The notes beneath the pieces are model-generated. The model was not told the DNA's origin, did not search any database, and saw nothing but the letters and a program-made list of their open reading frames with translations. DNA of 64,000 nt from positions 1 through 64,000 of the forward strand of contig CACZBM010000006.1 in the NCBI GenBank assembly GCA_902779445.1, written 5' to 3'. The stretch comes from an uncultured Lachnospiraceae bacterium. GTDB lineage: Bacteria; Bacillota; Clostridia; Lachnospirales; Lachnospiraceae. This document shows, one piece after another, positions 25,097-34,976 of this stretch (positions within the stretch are counted from its first letter, which is position 1; each line of letters starts with the position of its first letter). A program made the translations under genes and the position numbers.

Positions 25097-25125
25097 TTGT
25101 GTGAAAATTAGTTTTGTAATATTAT
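25097..25125 (+). promoter_or_regulatory. Promoter of the histidine kinase operon
   Basis: TTGTGT (25097-25102), 17-base spacer, TATTAT (25120-25125). The predicted leader is about 33 bases and has no recognisable ribosome site before ATG 25165. Confidence 0.6.
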
Positions 25126-25164
25126 TGTACCTATCTTTTTAAGACCCCACCAAACTATCCGATC

Positions 25165-26610
25165 ATGAAGACGATTTTCGAAATACTTCTTAATAAGCTG
25201 AAATCGCTTAAAAGTCTCAGATTCTTTATTATTTTACTTCTGTTTCTTGTGGGTCTCATTCCTTCGGTCATTATCTCAAACAGTATTGTTCATAATTATA
25301 AGACCCGTGCTATTTCTGTCCGCACCACAGAGGTCGTGGACCAGAGCCGCATCCTTGCCACCAGACTGGACTCATCGGGCTATCTCCTTAATCCTTTAAA
25401 TGATGAGTTAAACAGCGAAATGAATCTTTTGACCGACATTTATGACGGCAGGATCATGATAACCAATGACCGGTTCCTGGTGATCTATGACAGCTACAAT
25501 ATGTCCACCGGCAAGACTATGATCTCTCAGGAGATAATAAAATGCTTTTCCTCAGGAACAGGTTCAACTGCCTATGACCCGGATAACGGATACATTGAGG
25601 TAACCGTCCCGGTAAATGACAGCCAGACATCCGAAACAGAGGGAGTCCTCTTTGTTTCCGCTTCAACCGACAATATATCCGACAGTGAGATAATCCTTAA
25701 GAGAAATGCCCGTATAGTGGTGGTTACGATGACTATACTCCTTTTCTCGCTGTCTCTGTTCCTGTCCTACCTCCTTGTAAGGCCTTTTAAGCGTATCACT
25801 GCTGCCATAAGCTCTATTCATGAAGGTTTCGGTGATCCTCAGGTGACCATCCCCGATTACAGAGAAACGGAAGCCATAATGGACGCTTTTAACAGTCTGA
25901 TGTCGAGACTTAAAACTCTTGACGAATCCAGAGATGAATTCGTATCAAATGTGTCCCACGAACTGAAAACTCCCCTGGCATCTATGAAGGTACTTGCTGA
26001 TTCCCTTATCGCAGCTGACGAAGTTGATAATGAAACTTACAGGGAATTCATGGTTGATATAGCAGATGAAGTAGACCGGGAAGATAAGATAATCTCCGAC
26101 CTTCTGTCCATGGTGAGAATGGATAAAGCGGAATCTGCCATAAATGCTGAAGAAACTGATATGAATGAACTTATCGAACTCATATTAAAGAGGATCCGTC
26201 CCATCGCCGACACGAAGGGTGTACAGATGATCTTTGAAAGCAAGCGGCAGGTTACTGCCTATGTAGACAGGACCAAGCTATCTCTTGCCATAATGAATCT
26301 CATGGAAAACGGTGTCAAATACAATAAGGATAACGGGTGGCTCAGAGTCGGACTGGATGCGGATCATCAGTTCTTTACCCTGACCATATCCGATTCGGGA
26401 ATAGGTATTCCGGAAGAATCTCTTGACCAGATATTTGAAAGATTTTACCGTGTCGATAAATCCCACTCCCGCGAGATCGGAGGTACCGGTCTGGGACTCG
26501 CCATTACCAGAAGCGCGATCCTTATGCACAGAGGAGCTGTCAAAGTAACGAGTGTTGAAGGCGAAGGCTCCACATTTACAGTGAGAATACCCCTGAAGTA
26601 TTCTGCATGA
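25165..26610 (+). CDS. Sensor histidine kinase (orphan)
   Basis: A 481-residue membrane kinase. The first membrane span is about 19-38, followed by an extracellular sensor domain (about 40-182), a second span at about 183-205, and then HAMP. The HisKA domain has phospho-acceptor His265 in NVSHELKTP. The HATPase domain has the N box (NLMENGVKYN), the G1 box DSGIGIPEE and the G2 box GTGLGLAI. All catalytic parts are present. No response-regulator gene adjoins it, which is unusual for this PhoR/ResE-like class. No Shine-Dalgarno precedes ATG 25165. It heads an operon with a GerMN lipoprotein (18 bases downstream) and comEC. Confidence 0.93.
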   Translation: MKTIFEILLNKLKSLKSLRFFIILLLFLVGLIPSVIISNSIVHNYKTRAISVRTTEVVDQSRILATRLDSSGYLLNPLNDELNSEMNLLTDIYDGRIMITNDRFLVIYDSYNMSTGKTMISQEIIKCFSSGTGSTAYDPDNGYIEVTVPVNDSQTSETEGVLFVSASTDNISDSEIILKRNARIVVVTMTILLFSLSLFLSYLLVRPFKRITAAISSIHEGFGDPQVTIPDYRETEAIMDAFNSLMSRLKTLDESRDEFVSNVSHELKTPLASMKVLADSLIAADEVDNETYREFMVDIADEVDREDKIISDLLSMVRMDKAESAINAEETDMNELIELILKRIRPIADTKGVQMIFESKRQVTAYVDRTKLSLAIMNLMENGVKYNKDNGWLRVGLDADHQFFTLTISDSGIGIPEESLDQIFERFYRVDKSHSREIGGTGLGLAITRSAILMHRGAVKVTSVEGEGSTFTVRIPLKYSA

Positions 26611-26628
26611 ATCATTAGTATCTGAAAT

Positions 26629-27564
26629 ATGAAAAAAAACATTCTTAAAAAACTGAATATCATTTTCCTCATATCTACAGTCCTTATCTTCATGCTCTCA
26701 GGCTGCTCTCAGGAAGCAGGAGAAGAAGCCGGGAAAGATACTTACGGTGTATATTACCTTACCCAGGATGAGGACCAGATAATATTGGAACCGGATACAT
26801 CCATTAATGGAAAAACGGGTATCCCGGAACTTATACTCGCGCTCCAGAACGATCCCGATGATGTACATCTAAAGAAGACCATGGGCAGTGATGTGATGCT
26901 CATAAATTACAGGATGGAGGAAAAAGGCGTAAACCTGAACTTTGAAGACAGATACCGCGACATGTCTAAATCAAAGGAGGTCCTTTTCCGTGCTGCGGTA
27001 GTTCAGACCGTATTACAGAATGATGCTGTAAATTTCGTCACTTTCGAAGTAAACGGCGAACCCTTAACATATGATAACGGCGAGGAAGTGGGCGGTATGA
27101 CCGTCAACACCTTCATAGATGATGCCGGAGACGAAATAAGTTCATATAATAAAAAAACAGTCAAACTTTACTTTGCAAATTCTGCGGGAACCGGTCTCAA
27201 AATGGTAGAGCGGGAGCTCGTATACAGCAGTAATGAATCTCTCGAGAAAAAAGTCATGGAGCAGCTTATCGCAGGGCCTTCACCGAATGAAGGTTACGCT
27301 ACCATATCACCGGATACGAAGATCAATACCATCGTGGTGAAAAACGGCATCTGTTATGTAAGCCTTGATTCCAGTCTTATAGATAAACCCATTGATGTCA
27401 GTGAAGAAACCCTTCTCTACTCAATAGTCAATACTCTTGCCGACCTTCCCGGTGTCAGCAAGGTTCAGATATCCGTTAACGGTGAGACGGACAGAGTTCT
27501 TCGGAGTACTCTGTCTCTCGATGAGATCTATTCTTTCAATAAGGAAATCGTAGACAGTGATTAA
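26629..27564 (+). CDS. GerMN-domain lipoprotein
   Basis: A 311-residue lipoprotein. The signal peptide ends in the lipobox FMLSGC with Cys26 as the lipidated residue. Two GerMN domains follow (about 45-160 and 170-295); the second ends with the typical VSKVQISVNGE motif. Related proteins such as LpqB and GerM work at the cell surface with kinases or in peptidoglycan remodelling. Its place directly after a histidine kinase recalls LpqB next to MtrB, so it may modulate the sensor; this is inference. It overlaps comEC by 8 bases. Confidence 0.88.
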   Translation: MKKNILKKLNIIFLISTVLIFMLSGCSQEAGEEAGKDTYGVYYLTQDEDQIILEPDTSINGKTGIPELILALQNDPDDVHLKKTMGSDVMLINYRMEEKGVNLNFEDRYRDMSKSKEVLFRAAVVQTVLQNDAVNFVTFEVNGEPLTYDNGEEVGGMTVNTFIDDAGDEISSYNKKTVKLYFANSAGTGLKMVERELVYSSNESLEKKVMEQLIAGPSPNEGYATISPDTKINTIVVKNGICYVSLDSSLIDKPIDVSEETLLYSIVNTLADLPGVSKVQISVNGETDRVLRSTLSLDEIYSFNKEIVDSD

Positions 27565-29776
27565 AAGACCTCTTTCATTTATTGCCTGTCTTTTCCTTAT
27601 CGTGATGATCCTTCTGATGAAGCTTCACCCCATCCGGGGTAATCCGCCGGACCTTCCGGAAGGAAGCCTTATCACTGTCACCGGACGGGTGCGTGACAGG
27701 CAATATAAAAACAATTCCTATATTCTGATCCTTTCTGATGCAGTTCCTGAAAACGGAGATTCCGTTAAAACTTCCCTTCTTGTCTATCTTGAAAAAGAAC
27801 CTGTTGCTTTTAATCTGTCACCTCCCATCGGTTCATCCGTGAAAGTCCGCGGAAAGCTGTCACTGTTTCAGGAAGCCACCAATCCCGGGCAGTTTGATAT
27901 GAGGGATTACTATCACATACGAGGGATAGATTACCGGCTCTTCAATGCCTGCATCCTCTCTCACGGAAAAAGATATGACATTATGCGTGAAGAACTGTTC
28001 CGTCTGCGATCAAGGATCGGTAGGGTATATGACAGTCTTCTTCCGGAAGATGACAGTGGCGTCTTAAAGGCCATGATCCTCGGAGACAAAAATTCTCTGG
28101 ATCCTGACATTAAAACTCTCTACAGGAATAGCGGTATTGCCCACGCCCTTGCTATTTCCGGTCTTCATATTTCTATCCTCGGCTACGGTCTCTACCGGCT
28201 TCTAAAAAAAGCAGGTCTGCATCCGCTTCCCGGCTCGCTCTTCTGTATATGCTTTATTTCTCTGTATTCCATTATGGTCGGAGGAAGTACCTCCACTATC
28301 CGGGCAGTGATCATGTTTGCTGCCTGTCTCCTCGCAGATATTACCGGAAGGACCTACGATCTGTTAAGTGCACTTTCTCTTTCTCTTATGATGATCCTGT
28401 TCACGGATCCACTGTATATCTATGACTCGGGTTTTATGCTGTCATTCGGCGCGGTTATGGGTATCGCCCTTATAAGTCCGTTTCTAAAGCACTGCCTTCC
28501 ATTCGGAGATAAGCCCTTTCTATCCGGATTCATAGCCAGCATCTCTGTAACACTTTTCACTCTCCCGGTCACACTTTACTTTTTCTATGAGATCCCTTCA
28601 TACGGGGTCATTCTGAACCTGATGATAATCCCTTTGATGGGGATCCTCGTGGTCTCCGCTGTACTGACTGCCTTTGCAGGCATGATCCTGCCGGCCTTCG
28701 GTATCCCATCAGCATTTATCTGCCATATGATCCTGACTGCCTATGAAAGGGGGTGTTTAATATGCCAGAATCTTCCCGGTTCCATGATAACCCCGGGACG
28801 CCCGGAAATATGGAGAATAATCATTTATTATCCTCTTCTCATCACATTATGTATCTTATTCGGTCATGCCCGACCTTCATCGGGGCATACCCGGAAAAAA
28901 CGAAGATATATACTTTTCCTGCCCTTAATCCTTCTCATGGTCCTCCCGCTGATACTCACCATCCGGGTCCACCGGGGGCTCACCTACACTATGCTGGATA
29001 TCGGGCAGGGTGACTGCAATGTGATAACTGTCGGAACCGGGAAAACCCTGATAATCGACTGCGGCAGTTCCTCGGAGAAAGAGATAGGCAGATATATTGT
29101 GATCCCTTTTCTCAAATATAACGGGATAAATACTGTCGATACAGTCATCCTTACCCATGCAGACAGCGATCATATAAACGGGTTCGAAGAAATGCTAAAT
29201 ATGAATGATCCGGAAGGTATCCGGATCAGGAACCTGATCATTCCCGGCGAAAAAAACATGAACGATAAATTCATCCGGTTAAAAACTCTTGCAGAGAATA
29301 AGGGCATCAGGTGCCTGACCTTTAATAGTGGCGACCGAATAAAAACAGGGATGGCAGAACTTGAATGTCTGAGTCCCAAAAAAGGATTCAGTGCTGAAGA
29401 TGAAAATGAATACTCCATAGTATTAAAACTAACCTTTGGTTCTTTCATCGGACTCTTTACGGGAGATATCCAGGGAAATGCCGAAGAAAAGCTCATATCA
29501 AAAACAGGGGGCGACAGCGGGATCACGCTTCTGAAAGTCGCCCATCACGGATCCAGGTATTCAACGCCATCCAAATTTCTAAATAAAATTAAACCCAGAT
29601 ATTCCCTTATATCCGCAGGCAGACATAACAAGTATCACCATCCTCATAAGGAACTTCTGACACGCCTAAGAGAAGTAGGCACAACTATCCATTCCACTGC
29701 GGAAGAGGGAGCAATAACCGTTAAAACAAACGGAACAAAAATCAAGATAACAGGAGAAAAAAATGAAAAAGATTAA
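27557..29776 (+). CDS. comEC: ComEC/Rec2-type DNA uptake channel
   Basis: A 739-residue protein with the full ComEC layout: an N-terminal OB-like/DUF4131 region (about 30-150), the polytopic competence domain (about 185-475; ALAISGLHISILG near 190-205), and a C-terminal metallo-beta-lactamase domain (about 485-735) with TMLDIGQGDCN, the metal motif HADSDH and KVAHHGS. ComEC passes single-stranded DNA into the cytoplasm during transformation. No comEA is adjacent. It overlaps the lipoprotein gene by 8 bases and the next gene by 14 bases, so the three are coupled. comF lies elsewhere in the window (39065-39775). Confidence 0.93.
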   Translation: MIKRPLSFIACLFLIVMILLMKLHPIRGNPPDLPEGSLITVTGRVRDRQYKNNSYILILSDAVPENGDSVKTSLLVYLEKEPVAFNLSPPIGSSVKVRGKLSLFQEATNPGQFDMRDYYHIRGIDYRLFNACILSHGKRYDIMREELFRLRSRIGRVYDSLLPEDDSGVLKAMILGDKNSLDPDIKTLYRNSGIAHALAISGLHISILGYGLYRLLKKAGLHPLPGSLFCICFISLYSIMVGGSTSTIRAVIMFAACLLADITGRTYDLLSALSLSLMMILFTDPLYIYDSGFMLSFGAVMGIALISPFLKHCLPFGDKPFLSGFIASISVTLFTLPVTLYFFYEIPSYGVILNLMIIPLMGILVVSAVLTAFAGMILPAFGIPSAFICHMILTAYERGCLICQNLPGSMITPGRPEIWRIIIYYPLLITLCILFGHARPSSGHTRKKRRYILFLPLILLMVLPLILTIRVHRGLTYTMLDIGQGDCNVITVGTGKTLIIDCGSSSEKEIGRYIVIPFLKYNGINTVDTVILTHADSDHINGFEEMLNMNDPEGIRIRNLIIPGEKNMNDKFIRLKTLAENKGIRCLTFNSGDRIKTGMAELECLSPKKGFSAEDENEYSIVLKLTFGSFIGLFTGDIQGNAEEKLISKTGGDSGITLLKVAHHGSRYSTPSKFLNKIKPRYSLISAGRHNKYHHPHKELLTRLREVGTTIHSTAEEGAITVKTNGTKIKITGEKNEKD

Positions 29777-31724
29777 CCTATTTTTGATCACATTAATCAT
29801 AGCAACCTTGTCCTTCGGCTTTTTCTGCATCGCCTACGGATCTGAAAGAGTCCAGGGTTCCAAAAGAAATTTCTATGTCGAACTCTCTGAAACCCATAAA
29901 GTTTCAAGATATGTTACCGCCAGCTTGAAGCCGGTCAACTACAATCAACAGTTCAGAGGCGGTCTCACATATTACTGGGACTGTGACTCCGTAGATATCG
30001 ACTTGCAGGGAGGTACCAATTACACCTTTACCACAAACGGGCGGCATACCATCGCGGTCTATAGCGGTGATAACGGCTATCCCAATTATCTGGAGGACCT
30101 GATAACCATTAATCTCAATAATGTGGATAACACTGCTCCGCAAATAGGTAATATAGGAGCGGAACTAAATGACGGAAAGTGGACGATCTCCCTTGAAGGC
30201 TGCACCGATAACCGCACTTCATCTTCTTCTCTTAAGAGTATGTGTATGAGTGCAGATCAAGCTTCCGGATTCAGACTGGCAAGTGGATGGAATGATGACC
30301 GCCTGCGTAGTGAGGGAAGCTGGGGCAATACTATGTCCTACATAAAAGATGAGGGAACCTACTATCTGTTTCTTATGGACGAAGCAGGAAATATAGCCGA
30401 GAGGGATTACTATACCGGACATCAGGATCGAACAGTCCCTGTATTTACCGGGGATCCTGTCATCGAAAATGAGGGAGGTGATAACGGCTACACCCATGCA
30501 GTACTCATCACCGTAAATGCGGAAGATGACGAAAAACTAAATGCCTATCCTTTCTCATTTAACGGCGGACAGACCTGGCAGGAAGGAAATCAGCTGCGTG
30601 TGGTTGAAAACGGTATTATAGAAGTAAAGTGCAGAGACTGGGCCGGAAACGAAAGCGAGACTCTTGAGATCGAGATAAACAATATAGATAATGATCCGCC
30701 TGTTATCTCACTAGCCCAGAATGATGATAACCGGAATGATGGCTCGGTTGAGATAACGGTTAACGCTCATGACAGTCTGTCCGGTGTTTCCGAATTAAGT
30801 TATCAGAATGATACAGTCGGAATCCCGGTGATCATCGCAGGAGGAGACGGATCCTCATCAGAGAGCAGAGGTACTTCCGTTACAATAAACCAGAATGGTA
30901 CCTACACCTTCTTCGCGTTCGACGTTCTTGGAAATATCAGTTCTTCTCAGATCAATGTAGTAAAGGCAGTTAAGACCGAGTACCGCAATGGTGCAGGAAA
31001 TGATCCTTCAGGTTCTGATACAGGAAACGGAAAGAATACAGGAAAGGATAGCAATAAAGATCACAACAAAAAGAATAAGGATAAAAACAGTAAAGATAAG
31101 AACGATAATATCTCACCCGGAGGTACTACTATCATTAATCCGGGAAATGGTGCAAAGGAGACTCCCGACGTTACAACCCCCGGCAGTACAGGTACGAATA
31201 ACAGTATAGTGATAAAAGACAACAAAACTTCAGGCGCTGAAAAAACGAAAAAAAGCTCGTCATCCCGCACTATTACAGTAAGTTCACAGGGAACAAAGGA
31301 CAACAGCAAGTCCGATACCAATACTTATTCCATTTATGACGGGGATATATCCAAACTTGATGAGAGTGACTCGTCAACAGCGAATTCCACAGATGCATCA
31401 GAAGAACCTAATCAGCCGGAGATAAGGGAAGTTACCCTGGATGAATATCTCTCAGGTCCAAACGATGAACTCCATGAAGAAGAGCTGGATCCGGAAATCT
31501 TGGAAGATCAGGCCGATTCCGGTAAAAAAAGTACGGGAGCATCCGGAAAGATCCTGATGACATGCATTATTCTCATAATCCTCGCTGTACTCACTCTCCT
31601 TCTTCTCATCAGTAAAGGGATAATATCCATACCGGAAATAGATGCAGAAGACAGTGATGACGAAGATAATGACACCGGTAACTTGAATATATTCGACCGA
31701 GTAAAAAACGCTATCACAAAGTGA
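29763..31724 (+). CDS. Secreted, membrane-anchored Ig-like repeat protein
   Basis: A 653-residue surface protein I cannot assign. It has a signal peptide (1-30), then beta-rich modules with recurrent linkers VDNTAPQIG (about 120), QDRTVPVF (about 223) and IDNDPPVIS (about 306), like bacterial Ig/cadherin-type repeats. A low-complexity Lys/Asp/Asn/Ser stalk (about 400-540), an acidic stretch, one membrane span (about 598-620) and a short acidic tail follow. It could be an adhesin or a sensor ectodomain. It overlaps comEC by 14 bases, so it is co-translated with the DNA-uptake channel, which hints at a cell-surface role linked to it. The end overlaps the convergent gene by 11 bases. Confidence 0.8.
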   Translation: MKKINLFLITLIIATLSFGFFCIAYGSERVQGSKRNFYVELSETHKVSRYVTASLKPVNYNQQFRGGLTYYWDCDSVDIDLQGGTNYTFTTNGRHTIAVYSGDNGYPNYLEDLITINLNNVDNTAPQIGNIGAELNDGKWTISLEGCTDNRTSSSSLKSMCMSADQASGFRLASGWNDDRLRSEGSWGNTMSYIKDEGTYYLFLMDEAGNIAERDYYTGHQDRTVPVFTGDPVIENEGGDNGYTHAVLITVNAEDDEKLNAYPFSFNGGQTWQEGNQLRVVENGIIEVKCRDWAGNESETLEIEINNIDNDPPVISLAQNDDNRNDGSVEITVNAHDSLSGVSELSYQNDTVGIPVIIAGGDGSSSESRGTSVTINQNGTYTFFAFDVLGNISSSQINVVKAVKTEYRNGAGNDPSGSDTGNGKNTGKDSNKDHNKKNKDKNSKDKNDNISPGGTTIINPGNGAKETPDVTTPGSTGTNNSIVIKDNKTSGAEKTKKSSSSRTITVSSQGTKDNSKSDTNTYSIYDGDISKLDESDSSTANSTDASEEPNQPEIREVTLDEYLSGPNDELHEEELDPEILEDQADSGKKSTGASGKILMTCIILIILAVLTLLLLISKGIISIPEIDAEDSDDEDNDTGNLNIFDRVKNAITK

Positions 31725-33252
31725 CCTTATCATCCACCCTGTTCCTGTTATAAAAAGCAGTTATAAGGAATAGGGTGAGATACAGGTAAACACAAAAATA
31801 TACCGGAAAATAATATTTGAAATATGACGCGGGAGCCAGGACAAAGACAATGATAAAATGGCAGATGAGCCCCGAAGCCGCAAAAAATACATACCACTTC
31901 TTTTTTATGAGGGAAATGATCCACCCTGCAAGCAGCAGTATATGCGGAATATACAGATTATAGAATCCTGCCTTTACTGCACTGAACAGGAGCTTTATAA
32001 TTCCCTTTATCCCCCCGGCATCGGTTCCGATATGATAGGGCAGAGCCGCGTAGTTAAACGCACCGACCCTGGTTCTTATAAACACGTCCGGATTATTCCT
32101 GAAAATATTCATACAGCCTTCAGTATAGGCATTATAGTCCTCGCTCTCCGCGCCTTCTTTTACTCCCACATATCCGGGATAATATAGTATCAGAACATCT
32201 TCATAGTTTATATCCTTAAGGTCATCATTGATCCTTTCGATAGCACTGATATCTAGATACCTTCCGACTTTTTCAATATCGTCGGTATTCTTTTCAAGAT
32301 CAAGACCGTTCCTGAACATATTTGTAATGGTATAGGCATAGAAAGGACCCATTCTGTTATTTGCTTTGTCTCCCATCCTGCCGGGCAAGACCCCGGTCTG
32401 CGGGATAGATACGACATACTGGATCAGGATAAAAAGTACAATAAGGCATACAGCCTTTTTCCTCTCCCTTAATGCAGGGTAAGCTATAAAGATAAGGATT
32501 GGAAGAATGATCAGGAGATAGATCCCCTCTGTCCTCCACTGTGTGAGCACTGCGCCCAGTATAAGGATCCTCACGCAGTCAAAAGTAGAGAGAGACCTGC
32601 CCTCCGCTTTATCTATCAACATCTTAACAAGTAAAAAGGCATATAAAAGAAAGTACACCGGTATCCTGTGCGCTGATGTGGTGTAAGCAAGCACAGGGAA
32701 AAAAATAAAGGGAATATAGGTGAATAGCCCGTATGCTTTGGATGTAAGATCCGTCATCCTCTTTACCACGTAACCGCATACCAAAAGCTGGATCACCACT
32801 TTTACAAAGATAGGTCCGTACTTAAATGGTATCAGCATGAGAGAGAGAATATAATACCAGGTTGTGAGATAACTGAACCAGGTATAGTCAGACAGCCTGA
32901 CTGCCTCTTCAAAGATCAGACTTTCGTCATTGGAAAGATACCCCTGACGCAGCTTTACCGCCATTACAAAGACAAGGGGTATGAGATAGATCCCTGCATA
33001 TTTCAGAATATCCAGGGTTTCTTTTTTATGCTCCAAAACAGCTTTCCATATAAGGAAAAGTAACGGGAGCAGGATCACCTTGCAGGCAGCATAATTAAAG
33101 ACGTTACTTTTATCATCCCAGATGAATACCAGTCTGTCTGTAAAAAAAGTAATACACCAGTGTATGACTGCTGCAATAATGTAGATCTTATTTGAAATGA
33201 AAAAGGCTGCAACCCGGTTGCAGCCTGTCTTACCCTTTAAGATATCGCTCAT
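31714..33252 (-). CDS. Polytopic membrane protein of unknown function
   Basis: A 512-residue integral membrane protein with about twelve hydrophobic segments. It has an extracytoplasmic loop (about 285-385) rich in Asp, Glu and Tyr. The general layout (many spans, one loop, positive ends) resembles GT-C glycosyltransferases or O-antigen-type polymerases, but I see no diagnostic acidic motif, so no function is given. It overlaps the HPr gene by 4 bases and is translationally coupled to it, an unusual pairing. Its 3' end overlaps the surface-protein gene by 11 bases. Confidence 0.75.
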   Translation of the reverse strand: MSDILKGKTGCNRVAAFFISNKIYIIAAVIHWCITFFTDRLVFIWDDKSNVFNYAACKVILLPLLFLIWKAVLEHKKETLDILKYAGIYLIPLVFVMAVKLRQGYLSNDESLIFEEAVRLSDYTWFSYLTTWYYILSLMLIPFKYGPIFVKVVIQLLVCGYVVKRMTDLTSKAYGLFTYIPFIFFPVLAYTTSAHRIPVYFLLYAFLLVKMLIDKAEGRSLSTFDCVRILILGAVLTQWRTEGIYLLIILPILIFIAYPALRERKKAVCLIVLFILIQYVVSIPQTGVLPGRMGDKANNRMGPFYAYTITNMFRNGLDLEKNTDDIEKVGRYLDISAIERINDDLKDINYEDVLILYYPGYVGVKEGAESEDYNAYTEGCMNIFRNNPDVFIRTRVGAFNYAALPYHIGTDAGGIKGIIKLLFSAVKAGFYNLYIPHILLLAGWIISLIKKKWYVFFAASGLICHFIIVFVLAPASYFKYYFPVYFCVYLYLTLFLITAFYNRNRVDDKVTL

Positions 33253-33512
33253 TCGCCCAATCCGTTTTCTATTGCGGTTACAAGAGCCTTCAGAGCATCC
33301 TCTTCGTCTTCTCCTTCACACATAAGCTCTATTTCATCACCGCTCTTAACACATGCACCGAGTACGCTTAATACACTCTTTGCATTTGCTGTATTCTCCC
33401 GGAACCTGAATGTTATCAGTGACTTAAACTCCATTGCTTCTTTACAGAGGATACCTGCCGGACGAAGATGAAGTCCGGTGGGGTTTTTAATAACTATCTT
33501 CTGACTGACCAT
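33249..33512 (-). CDS. HPr-family phosphocarrier protein
   Basis: An 87-residue HPr-like protein. The phospho-accepting histidine is in NPTGLHLRPAG (His15), and the regulatory serine region NAKSVLSVLG (about 45) is kept, so both PTS phosphotransfer and HPr-kinase regulation are possible. Leu replaces the usual Ala after the active histidine (HLRP, not HARP). The start at ATG 33512 follows GGAGG; the frame to 33551 extends beyond the conserved start. It has its own promoter at 33599-33572. No ptsI is adjacent, so it could be the general HPr or a Crh-like paralogue. Confidence 0.88.
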   Translation of the reverse strand: MVSQKIVIKNPTGLHLRPAGILCKEAMEFKSLITFRFRENTANAKSVLSVLGACVKSGDEIELMCEGEDEEDALKALVTAIENGLGE

Positions 33513-33571
33513 GTAATGCCCTCCGGCAATCGACTTTCCGAAAACCTGCACTGCACGTTCCCGTTAGTTAG

Positions 33572-33599
33572 ATTATACCATAAATTTGATTTAATACAA
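33572..33599 (-). promoter_or_regulatory. HPr operon promoter
   Basis: TTGTAT (33599-33594), 16-base spacer and a perfect TATAAT (33577-33572), giving a leader of about 50 bases with GGAGG before ATG 33512. Confidence 0.75.
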
Positions 33600-33622
33600 T
33601 AAAATTTGTATACTTTTCATAA

Positions 33623-34972
33623 TTATAAGACTACCTGTTCGATAAGATCCGCAAGATCTCTGGCATCCTTTTCGATGACCTTCTGATCTTTTCCCTCTAT
33701 CATGACTCTGACAAGAGGCTCTGTTCCTGAAGGTCTGATAAGTACCCTGCCTTCACCTGCGTATTTCTTTTCCAGATCAGCTATGGCATCCTTTATCTCC
33801 GGATATTCCATATATGTTTCTTTCTTATGATTTGGTACCTTTGCGTTAAATAATGCCTGAGGAAGTACCTCCATTATCTTCGAAAGCTCAGAAAGCTTCT
33901 TCCCGCTCAGTTTGATCACTTCCAGAAGGTGAAGTGCTGACAGGAGTCCGTCTCCTGTTGTGTTTTCATTAAGGAAGATGATATGTCCGGACTGCTCTCC
34001 TCCAAGGGAAGCACCTATCTCTCTCATCCGCTCCAGAACATACCTGTCTCCGACCTTAGTCTGTTCTACCTTTATCCCCCTGTCTTTGCCCATCAGGATA
34101 AATCCCAGATTGGTCATGACAGTGACCACTATGGTATCTCCATTTAAGGTACCTTCTTCCTTCATATGGTTTCCGATAATGGCCATTATCTCATCACCGT
34201 TAACGATGTGTCCGTTTTCATCGCAGGCGAGGAGTCTGTCTGCATCCCCGTCAAATGCGAGTCCCAGATCTGCATGTTCCATAACCACTCTTGCACAGAG
34301 CTCTTCCATATGAGTAGAACCACAGTTGGAATTGATATTTGTGCCGTCAGGATTATTATGGATTGCGATCACATCGGCACCAAGCTCCTTCAGTGTCTCT
34401 ACAGAGGTAATATAGGAAGCTCCCTCCGCACAATCCACGATGATCTTAATCCCGTGGAGATCCGTTTTGATCTGACGCATGGAATGATTGATATATTCTT
34501 CAAGAGCATCTCTTCTGTACTTGATCTTCCCGACTCTGGATCCATTGGGCTGCGGAAGACTTTTATTACCCTCTTTTATGTAGGATTCGATCCTGTCTTC
34601 CATTTCATCGGAAAGCTTATATCCGTCCCCGTTGAAAAACTTGATACCGTTGAATTCCACAGGATTATGTGAAGCAGAAATAACTACTCCCGCATCAACC
34701 TTATATTTCCTTGTAAGGTATGCAATAGCCGGAGTTGGCATAACTCCCACATATACGGCATTTGCTCCGACAGAACACACTCCGGCCATCAGCGCATTTG
34801 CCAGCATATCTCCGGATACTCTGGTATCGCACCCAACCATTATGGTGGGTCTGTATGAATGCTCTTCCGTCAGAACGTAGGCACCCGCAGCTCCGAGCTG
34901 CATAGCAAGAAGCGGCGTCAATTCTGTATTTGCTACGCCTCTTACACCGTCTGTTCCAAATAATCTAGCCAT
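33623..34972 (-). CDS. glmM: Phosphoglucosamine mutase
   Basis: A 449-residue enzyme that converts glucosamine-6-phosphate to glucosamine-1-phosphate for peptidoglycan precursors. The catalytic Ser101 is in [11 protein letters not shown], the metal-binding loop is DGDADR near 240-245 and the phosphate-binding [10 protein letters not shown] is near 424-433. It starts 4 bases after cdaR, completing the conserved cdaA-cdaR-glmM unit. In other Firmicutes GlmM binds and inhibits CdaA, linking precursor supply to c-di-AMP. It is the last gene of a twelve-gene run. Confidence 0.97.
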   Translation of the reverse strand: MARLFGTDGVRGVANTELTPLLAMQLGAAGAYVLTEEHSYRPTIMVGCDTRVSGDMLANALMAGVCSVGANAVYVGVMPTPAIAYLTRKYKVDAGVVISASHNPVEFNGIKFFNGDGYKLSDEMEDRIESYIKEGNKSLPQPNGSRVGKIKYRRDALEEYINHSMRQIKTDLHGIKIIVDCAEGASYITSVETLKELGADVIAIHNNPDGTNINSNCGSTHMEELCARVVMEHADLGLAFDGDADRLLACDENGHIVNGDEIMAIIGNHMKEEGTLNGDTIVVTVMTNLGFILMGKDRGIKVEQTKVGDRYVLERMREIGASLGGEQSGHIIFLNENTTGDGLLSALHLLEVIKLSGKKLSELSKIMEVLPQALFNAKVPNHKKETYMEYPEIKDAIADLEKKYAGEGRVLIRPSGTEPLVRVMIEGKDQKVIEKDARDLADLIEQVVL

Positions 34973-34976
34973 TTAT

